Shown one piece after another: positions 41,918 through 47,097 of a DNA stretch of 47,097 nt. The notes beneath the pieces were generated by a model, which saw only the letters and a list, made by a program, of their open reading frames with translations, did no database searches and was not told the DNA's origin. How positions within the stretch are numbered: position 1 is the stretch's first letter; each line of letters opens with the position of its first letter. Both the position numbers and the translations under genes were made by a program. Origin of the DNA: Bryobacterales bacterium (GTDB lineage Bacteria; Acidobacteriota; Terriglobia; Bryobacterales; Bryobacteraceae); assembly GCA_947446025.1 (NCBI GenBank), contig CANFEY010000037.1:1-47097 (forward strand). Direction: 5' to 3'.

Positions 41918-42647
41918 TTCGAGCCGGCGCGTTCGCGACGTTACTGGCCATGCGTTGCCTGGCCCAGGCTTCGCTTGAATTTGACGCGGCGGCGATAAAG
42001 CCTCCCAATTCGCAGGGCAGGCTCCTGCGCCCCAGGATTTCTGGTGGAGGGTTGACGACGGAGAGCGCATCGCTGCGTAGGCTGATCGAATACGCCTACC
42101 AAATACTTCCGCTCTGACTGAAGGTCCCGGCTGGCTCGACTCTGAAAAATGGTCTGTCGCGGCAGTGGGTTCAGAGACGGCAACGCCCGCGCAAGTTCGA
42201 CTAATGCTGCAAAAGCTCCTCGCGGACCGTTTTCACCTAAAGCTGCGTATGGAGGGAAGGGAGCAAGGCACCTATGCGCTCTTGGTCAAAGGTCCAGAGA
42301 GGGTGAAGGCCAAGATTTCAGCCGGAAGACCGGGTGAACCACTTGGATTCACCTCGAGCACCCGCAGCCTCGGGGCGCTTGTCAACTAGATGAAGTTTCA
42401 GAACTACATCATGGCGGCGCTTGCGTTGGAGCTGTCTCGTGAAGTGGAGCGGATGGTGTTCGATCAAACCGGGCTGACGGGCGAATTCAATTTCGTGGTG
42501 GAGGCGACGCGGCAACAAGAGGAGACAAATCCGTTCGCAGCACCCATTGCGCCGTCGCTCGGCGACATCGGCCTGCGGCTGGAGTCCCGCAGGGGTCCCG
42601 TGGAGATCTATGTCGTGGAAGCGGCGGAGCGCCCGTCGGAAAACTAA
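41914..42647 (+). pseudogene. TIGR03435-family exported protein, broken
   Basis: TIGR03435 proteins are abundant in Solibacter-type acidobacteria and of unknown function. The first frame has signal peptide, F-D-A-A-A-I-K-P-P, and L-R-R-L-I-E-Y-A-Y-Q-I; it shifts at about 42100-42120 to a second frame with G-P-G-W-L-D-S-E-K-W, M-L-Q-K-L-L-A-D-R-F-H-L-K-L-R, and Y-A-L-L-V. This second frame then meets an in-frame TAG (42387-42389) where the family continues, before ending with V-F-D-Q-T-G-L-T-G-E-F-N-F, R-L-E-S-R-R-G-P-V-E-I and P-S-E-N. A frameshift plus a nonsense codon argue for a true pseudogene. The end overlaps the convergent neighbour by four bases. Confidence 0.85.
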
Positions 42648-43282
42648 CTCCGCAGAGTCGGCGAGGCCGCTCTAGCTGTCGGTCGCAGCTGCGCGTCTTC
42701 CAGCCGCTTGGCCTCCTGGAAGGTAAAAACCATGCGGTGGATCACGGTGATGGTCCCAAGCACCGCAGTCACCCACAACACCGGTGCCATACGATCAAAC
42801 AGCGCGCCGATGATGATGAGCACCACGCGCTCCGGGCGTTCGAGGAAACCGACCTTGCAAGTGGGAATCGTGTTCTCCGCACGGGCGCGGGCATAGCTGA
42901 TCATGACGCAGGCCATCATGGCGAAAATGCTCAGGACCACGTAACCGGGACGATTGATGCCGCCATACCAGAGAATGAGGCCGGCGAAGACCGCCAGGTC
43001 CGAGTAGCGGTCCAGCACGGAATCAAAGAAGCCGCCGAAGCGCGTCACCCGATTGGTCTCGCGCGCCACACGGCCGTCCACCATGTCAAACAGTCCGCCG
43101 CCGACGATGACCCAGCCGGCTGCCCAGAATTGTCCGCGGGCCATAAGGAAGCCGGCCCAGCTGCTGATGACCAGACCGAGGAACGTTAAGACGTTGGGGT
43201 GGATACGCGATAGCGCCAAGCCACGCACGATCAAGCGAATGATCGAGCCGCACGCAACGCCGATGCCGTGGGTGAAAGTCAC
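42644..43282 (-). CDS. CDP-alcohol phosphatidyltransferase
   Basis: A 212-residue integral membrane enzyme that transfers a phosphatidyl group from CDP-diacylglycerol to an alcohol. The family signature D-x2-D-G-x2-A-R-x8-G-x3-D-x3-D is complete: Asp66, Asp69, Gly70, Ala73, Arg74, Gly83, Asp87, Asp91. About six hydrophobic helices are present. The alcohol acceptor (glycerol phosphate, inositol phosphate, or other) cannot be fixed from the sequence, but the layout resembles phosphatidylinositol-phosphate synthase-type enzymes. The GTG start is at 43280-43282. It precedes the broken TIGR03435 gene in convergent orientation and follows greA by nine bases. Confidence 0.9.
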   Translation of the reverse strand: MTFTHGIGVACGSIIRLIVRGLALSRIHPNVLTFLGLVISSWAGFLMARGQFWAAGWVIVGGGLFDMVDGRVARETNRVTRFGGFFDSVLDRYSDLAVFAGLILWYGGINRPGYVVLSIFAMMACVMISYARARAENTIPTCKVGFLERPERVVLIIIGALFDRMAPVLWVTAVLGTITVIHRMVFTFQEAKRLEDAQLRPTARAASPTLRS

Positions 43283-43291
43283 TTTACCCTT

Positions 43292-43768
43292 TTAGCTGCC
43301 AGCAGCCAACTGATGGATCGTCAGCAATTCTACTATTTCCATCTCGCGCGCGCCACCGGGGATGTTGATCTTGATTTCGTCGCCGACCTTCTTTCCCAGC
43401 AGGCCGCGGCCGATGGGCGACGCGGTGGAGATGAGACCCTTCGCTACATCCACGTCTTCGCTGGTGACCAGCTTGTAAGTAATGCGCTCGTCTTTTTTTG
43501 TGTCGAGGACGGTAACTTTGGAACCCAGACCAACGCGGTCTTTCGGGATCGTGGACATGTCGATCATCGAAATCTCGCGCAACCGGCCCTTGAGCTGGGA
43601 GAGGCGCGCGTTCACCCACGCCTGGCGGTCTTTGGCGGCATGGTATTCGGCATTTTCGCTGAGGTCGCCGTATTCACGGGCGCGGAGGATTTCGCGCGGC
43701 AACTCCACGCGGAACTCGGTATCGAGCGCGGCGATTTCCGCTTCCAACTTCTTGATCAGTTCGTCCAT
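43292..43768 (-). CDS. greA: Transcription elongation factor GreA
   Basis: A 158-residue GreA, which stimulates RNA cleavage by backtracked RNA polymerase. The N-terminal coiled coil (residues 1-75) carries the conserved E-Y-G-D-L-S-E-N-A-E-Y (33-43) with the catalytic acidic tip; the C-terminal FKBP-like domain reads S-P-I-G-R-G-L-L-G-K-K-V-G-D. I chose the ATG at 43766-43768 (M-D-E-L-I-K-K-L), normal for the family; the open frame upstream is not coding. It lies between queD and the CDP-alcohol transferase in the same direction. Confidence 0.95.
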   Translation of the reverse strand: MDELIKKLEAEIAALDTEFRVELPREILRAREYGDLSENAEYHAAKDRQAWVNARLSQLKGRLREISMIDMSTIPKDRVGLGSKVTVLDTKKDERITYKLVTSEDVDVAKGLISTASPIGRGLLGKKVGDEIKINIPGGAREMEIVELLTIHQLAAGS

Positions 43769-43821
43769 GGAAAAGTGCTGCTTCCTGCGATTATAGCGCG
43801 TGACGGGATTAAGGTGACGGA

Positions 43822-44199
43822 TTAGGGACGATACGTCGCGCTCTGGATATCGGTCTCCCAGACCTTTACCTCGCGCACGCGGACGGGTACGGGGACATCC
43901 TTCAGGCCCGCCGACACGTGCGCATAGAGGTACTCGGCGATGCATTCGGCGGAGGGATTTTTCTCCTCGTTGAAGGGCGCCACGTCGTTGAGGTTCTGGT
44001 GGTCCAGACGCTGCATCACCTCTTGCATCAGAGCCTTGACGTCGAGGAAATCCACCAGCATGCCGGCTTTGTCGAGCGTGTCGCCCTCGATGGTGACGTG
44101 GACCTTGAAATTGTGGCCGTGCAGGTTCTCACACGCTCCCTTGTAGTTACGCAGGGCATGCGCGGCGGCGAACGATTGTTCTACTGTGACTTCGTACAT
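43822..44199 (-). CDS. queD: 6-carboxytetrahydropterin synthase QueD / PTPS family
   Basis: A 125-residue 6-pyruvoyl-tetrahydropterin-synthase-family protein. Zinc ligands are His14, His27 and His29 (L-H-G-H-N), catalytic Cys23 precedes them (C-E-N-L-H-G-H), and the late L-D-H-Q-N-L-N-D with P-S-A-E segment completes the site. This single C-x3-H-G-H form is that of QueD in queuosine precursor synthesis, and not of eukaryotic PTPS. No other queuosine gene is near. ATG at 44197-44199, 14 bases after the DinG stop on the same strand. Confidence 0.92.
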   Translation of the reverse strand: MYEVTVEQSFAAAHALRNYKGACENLHGHNFKVHVTIEGDTLDKAGMLVDFLDVKALMQEVMQRLDHQNLNDVAPFNEEKNPSAECIAEYLYAHVSAGLKDVPVPVRVREVKVWETDIQSATYRP

Positions 44200-44213
44200 T
44201 ATTTCCTATCGAT

Positions 44214-46157
44214 TCATTTCTTGGTGATCTTGGTGAAGAAATTCTCGACGTCGGCGCGCTGCATGGTGAAGCCGTAGTGCGGCAGGCTGTCAAAGAAGAT
44301 CTGACCGTAACTGGTCTTTGTAATTCTATTATCCAGGATAGAGAGCACTCCGCGGTCCGTCTTACTGCGGATGAGGCGGCCGAAGCCCTGCTTGAGCGCG
44401 ATGGCGGCTTGCGGGATCTGATAGCCGCGAAAGGCGTCGCCGCCGTCGTCTTTGATGGCCGCGATGCGGGCTTCCACAACCGGGTCACTGGGGACGGCGA
44501 AGGGCAGCTTGTCAATGATCACGCAGCTCAGCTGATCGCCGGGGACATCGACGCCTTGCCAAAACGACGAGGTCGCGAAGAGTACCGCATTGGGCGTGCG
44601 GCGGAAGTCTTCGAGCAGTGCGCTGCGCGGGGCGGTGCCTTGCAGGAACGTCGGATAGGGGATCTCCAGCGACACGCGGTCGTACACCAGCCGCATTTGC
44701 GAGTAGCTAGTGAAGAGCACGAAGGCTCGGCCCTTGCTCAGTTCCAGCAGCTCGACGATTTCCAGCGCGGCGGCGGCGGTGAAGGCTTGGTTGCGCGGGT
44801 CCGGCAGGTGTTGTGGGACGTACAGCAGCGCCTGGTGCTGGTGATCGAAGTGGCTCTCGACAATTTCCGTGCGGGCGTTGCGCATGCCCAGGCGCTGCTG
44901 GACGAACTCGAAACCGCCTGCGACGGCGAGCGTGGCGGAGGTGAGCACCACGGTGTCCACGGCGTCGAAGAGCCGTTTGTCGAGCATGCCGGAGACGTCA
45001 ATCGGCGTCGCTTGCAGAAACGTCCTGCGGCCGCGCTTCTCGATCCAGTAGACGTAGCGCTTGTCGCGGCCTTCCATCCAGAATTCGAGGCGCTTCATCA
45101 TGTCGCGAGCGCGCGCCATCAGCGGGAGCGCTTCGTCGGGAGCAGCCTTGGTCAGCTCCATCTGCAGCGCGACCATTTCCAGTGCGTAGCCCACGTTGCG
45201 ATACTCTTCTTCGTGTTTCTCCAGGAACGCGTCGTGGGATTTGAAGCCGGAGCGGCCTTCCACGGCTCCGAACAGCCCGAAGAATTGCGCGGACTTGTCG
45301 CTCAGCGTGATCAGAATCCTGTCCAGCTCCTGCGAGCCGAAGTTTTTCCGGCCGGCTAACGCCGCCGTGTCGCGCGCGAAATCGTCGACCTGCGCGCTGG
45401 AGATGCTGACGCCGAAGTATTGCCCGGCGGTGTCCTCCACCTCGTGCGCTTCGTCGAAGATGACGGCTGCGTAGTCGGGTAGAATAGCTCCGCGCTCATC
45501 GCCCTTCACGTTGAGGTCCGCGAAAAAGAGGTGGTGGTTGACGATGATCAGGTCGCTCTCATTCGCCCGCACGTGCATCTGGGTGATAAAGCAGCGGTCG
45601 AACTGGGTGCACTTCTGGCCGGTGCAGGCTTCGGCGCGGGCGTCGATCTTGTGCCAGGCTCCACTGTTTTCAGGGAGCTGCTTGATCTCCGCGCGGTCGC
45701 CGGTCTCCGTAGTCTTTTCCCAGTCGCGGATGATCTGGAAGTCGGCGACTTCTTCGAGGCCGGTGAGGATAGGCTCTTTTTCAGCGTCGTAAATCTTCTG
45801 ACGGCATGCGTAGTTGTTGCGGCCTTTCATGTAGCATGCTCGGAGCTTGCCCAGGTGTTTTTCGAGGAACGGGATGTCTTTGAAGAAGAGCTGTTCCTGG
45901 AGGTTCTTGGTGCCGGTGGAGATGATGACGCGTTTGCCGGAGAGGATGGCGGGGACCAGGTAGGCTAGCGTTTTTCCGGTGCCGGTACCGGCTTCGACGA
46001 TCAGGTGGCGCTTATCGGCGAGGGCGCTTTCGACGGCCTCGGCCATGCGCACCTGTCCCTCACGGAATTCGTAGTTGGGGTGCCATTCGGATAGCAGGCC
46101 CTTCTTGCCGAAAAACTGGCGGACGGTGAGGGATTTGGTGGTTGAGGCCACTACCAA
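44214..46157 (-). CDS. dinG: DinG/XPD-type ATP-dependent DNA helicase
   Basis: A ~647-residue superfamily 2 helicase with the XPD/DinG arrangement. Walker A is G-T-G-T-G-K-T (57-63), the iron-sulfur insert has Cys118, Cys178, Cys183 and Cys189 (C-T-G-Q-K-C-T-Q-F-D-R-C), the DEAH box reads F-D-E-A-H-E-V-E-D, and the C-terminal lobe has S-F-W-Q-G-V-D-V-P-G and G-F-G-R-L-I-R-S. These 5'-3' helicases unwind R-loops, forks and related structures. Start is probably GTG at 46151 or TTG at 46157; neither has a good ribosome site. It leads a row of three minus-strand genes with queD and greA. Confidence 0.9.
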   Translation of the reverse strand: MVVASTTKSLTVRQFFGKKGLLSEWHPNYEFREGQVRMAEAVESALADKRHLIVEAGTGTGKTLAYLVPAILSGKRVIISTGTKNLQEQLFFKDIPFLEKHLGKLRACYMKGRNNYACRQKIYDAEKEPILTGLEEVADFQIIRDWEKTTETGDRAEIKQLPENSGAWHKIDARAEACTGQKCTQFDRCFITQMHVRANESDLIIVNHHLFFADLNVKGDERGAILPDYAAVIFDEAHEVEDTAGQYFGVSISSAQVDDFARDTAALAGRKNFGSQELDRILITLSDKSAQFFGLFGAVEGRSGFKSHDAFLEKHEEEYRNVGYALEMVALQMELTKAAPDEALPLMARARDMMKRLEFWMEGRDKRYVYWIEKRGRRTFLQATPIDVSGMLDKRLFDAVDTVVLTSATLAVAGGFEFVQQRLGMRNARTEIVESHFDHQHQALLYVPQHLPDPRNQAFTAAAALEIVELLELSKGRAFVLFTSYSQMRLVYDRVSLEIPYPTFLQGTAPRSALLEDFRRTPNAVLFATSSFWQGVDVPGDQLSCVIIDKLPFAVPSDPVVEARIAAIKDDGGDAFRGYQIPQAAIALKQGFGRLIRSKTDRGVLSILDNRITKTSYGQIFFDSLPHYGFTMQRADVENFFTKITKK

Positions 46158-46187
46158 ACGATTTTAGCAGTGGCCCCAAATGGGTGC

Positions 46188-46871
46188 TTAGTCAACCCGC
46201 ACGGCGGAAACCGTGCCGCTGGCTTCGTTGGCGGTCAGAATGTAGAGCTTACCCTTGGTCCGGAAGAATTTCACACCTTCCGGGTTGTTGCCCGTAGGGG
46301 CGAGACCGATCACATTGGGGGTGGACGGGATGGTGACATCCACTAGCGCGACGGACGCCGCCCGCTCCAGGCCGACAGCGACCAGGATACGGCCTTTGTG
46401 TTTGGTGACGTCAAGAACTTCCGGCTCCGAGCCGCCGCGGTTGCTGCGGCTGTCGGGGTACACATTCGCCGCCGCTGCGGCAGCGTCCAGTTGGTTGCCG
46501 GTGTCGCCCACGAATGCGCCGGTCTTAGCGTTAAACACACTGACAGTGCGACCGCCGCGAGGACCGCTGCTTCCGGCGGCGTTGGCGGTGTCGCCTTCGT
46601 CGGCGGTCACGAAGTACTCGATGTCGTCATCGTCATCCTCATCCTCGTCCTCGTCTTCGGCTGAGCGGGCATCGCGTCGACCGCCGTTCTTGTTGTCTTC
46701 ATCGTCGTCCTCGTCATCGATTTTGAAAAGAGCGATCCCATCCGGCTCACGGAAGGCCGTCAGCGCGTTGGCGACGGGAACGTAGCCGCCGGTGGTGGTG
46801 AGGTCGGCGTCGTGCGTCGTTTGTCCGAGACCGAAGTAGGTGAGGACCTTCGTTTTCAGGTTCAATGCCAC
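46188..46871 (-). CDS. Choice-of-anchor-I-like propeller fragment with acidic insert
   Basis: A 227-residue protein from GTG 46871 that resembles the C-terminal half of choice-of-anchor I / alkaline-phosphatase-associated propeller proteins: F-R-E-P-D-G-I-A-L-F, then V-T-A-D-E-G-D-T, P-E-V-L-D-V, L-V-D-V-T-I-P-S-T-P, P-E-G-V-K-F-F, and T-A-N-E-A-S-G-T-V-S-A. A run of about 35 acidic and basic residues, with repeated Asp/Glu, is inserted near residues 50-88. The frame stays open upstream to a stop at 47088-47090 and continues the homology (L-E-P-E-S-V-A-F-S, Y-V-T-L-Q-E-N-N-G), including a lipobox-like A-T-T-L-S-I-A-C with Cys at 46989-46991, but has no ATG, GTG or TTG. It is either truncated or uses an unusual start. 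Confidence 0.65.
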   Translation of the reverse strand: MALNLKTKVLTYFGLGQTTHDADLTTTGGYVPVANALTAFREPDGIALFKIDDEDDDEDNKNGGRRDARSAEDEDEDEDDDDDIEYFVTADEGDTANAAGSSGPRGGRTVSVFNAKTGAFVGDTGNQLDAAAAAANVYPDSRSNRGGSEPEVLDVTKHKGRILVAVGLERAASVALVDVTIPSTPNVIGLAPTGNNPEGVKFFRTKGKLYILTANEASGTVSAVRVD

Positions 46872-47020
46872 AACGCCGTTGTTTTCCTGTAGCGTGACAT
46901 AGGCAAATTTGTCGTCATCGGAGAAGGCGACACTCTCCGGCTCCAGGGCCGTCTTCGCTACAACATTTGTCGGCGAAGGCGAGTTGCTGCAAGCTATAGA
47001 CAGAGTTGTTGCGAGAAACG

Positions 47021-47053
47021 AAAAAAGGCAGAGCCCAGAAAGACTCTGCCTTT
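47021..47053 (-). terminator. Intrinsic terminator of a gene beyond the right edge
   Basis: A perfect 10-bp stem (AAAGGCAGAG 47024-47033, CTCTGCCTTT 47044-47053) with a 10-base loop. On the minus strand it runs into six T (47026-47021), a good rho-independent signal. It must serve a minus-strand gene beyond 47097, and it overlaps the 5' open extension of the propeller fragment. 47054-47097 shows nothing else. Confidence 0.75.
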
Positions 47054-47097
47054 GATTCGAAGGTGAAACAGCGATGGGGTTACAGGGCTAGGGCTGA

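Noticed and set aside
44277-45359. A 360-codon plus-strand frame
   Set aside because: Antisense to the DinG helicase and without family features.
46620-46730. Asp/Glu-rich repeat region as a possible microsatellite
   Set aside because: It is in frame, irregular at DNA level, and reads as an acidic insert of a protein and not as a separate repeat locus.

Overview
The window reads as a chromosomal segment of a GC-rich, diderm bacterium, most likely an acidobacterium of the Solibacter/Bryobacter type. This is an inference from family content: an Oar-like TonB-dependent receptor with an N-terminal carboxypeptidase-regulatory domain, DUF6152 secreted proteins, a TIGR03435 protein, a TIGR03790 protein, many short secreted proteins of unknown function, and a full hopanoid operon. 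I see no rRNA, tRNA, CRISPR array, phage or insertion sequence.

Layout. 1-2701 (minus): DUF2809 membrane protein, a frameshifted DinB-family gene, a decayed 3' fragment of a flippase-like gene, an unassigned stretch, then the intact flippase-like gene. 2796-5010 (plus): RsbW-like anti-sigma kinase, STAS antagonist, LuxR-type response regulator, Uma2-family nuclease. 5032-14622 (plus): a tightly packed isoprenoid/hopanoid operon, ispH-shc-hpnH-hpnA-hpnG-(two zinc alcohol dehydrogenases)-hpnC-hpnD, with mostly 4-bp ATGA overlaps. IspH supplies IPP/DMAPP, HpnC and HpnD act on farnesyl diphosphate towards squalene, Shc cyclises squalene, HpnH adds adenosine and HpnG removes adenine. HpnE is not in the window. 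The first dehydrogenase carries a -1 frameshift.

14689-24118: outer-membrane-type proteins, an AraC regulator, a fused acyltransferase/acyl-AMP ligase, two MacB-type ABC permeases without an ATPase, a YheT-like hydrolase and a TIGR03790 protein. 24164-26809 (plus): LysR regulator ending in a 22-bp tandem repeat, a small membrane-anchored protein, a PilZ protein and an RfbD-type reductase. 26949-28748 (minus): rlmH, then a thiolase/DUF35 pair. 28804-31027 (plus): ECF sigma factor, anti-sigma factor and a secreted third gene, all overlapping.

31080-39082 (minus) is the most unusual block: eight kilobases of exported proteins only. A 1312-residue TonB-dependent receptor is flanked on both sides by DUF6152 proteins and by proteins sharing a G-(H/R)-W-E-G-D-T-x-V-V-D-T core; one gene fuses the two domains. 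Terminators and promoters can be read between the transcription units. I think this is the best candidate for an undescribed system in the window.

39153-47097: a multipass membrane protein, a HupE/UreJ-like protein, a methyltransferase, a TIGR03435 pseudogene, a CDP-alcohol phosphatidyltransferase, greA, queD, a DinG-type helicase, and a beta-propeller-like fragment lacking a recognisable start. Four lesions (DinB, dehydrogenase, and a frameshift plus a stop in TIGR03435) may be real decay or assembly error; raw reads would decide.
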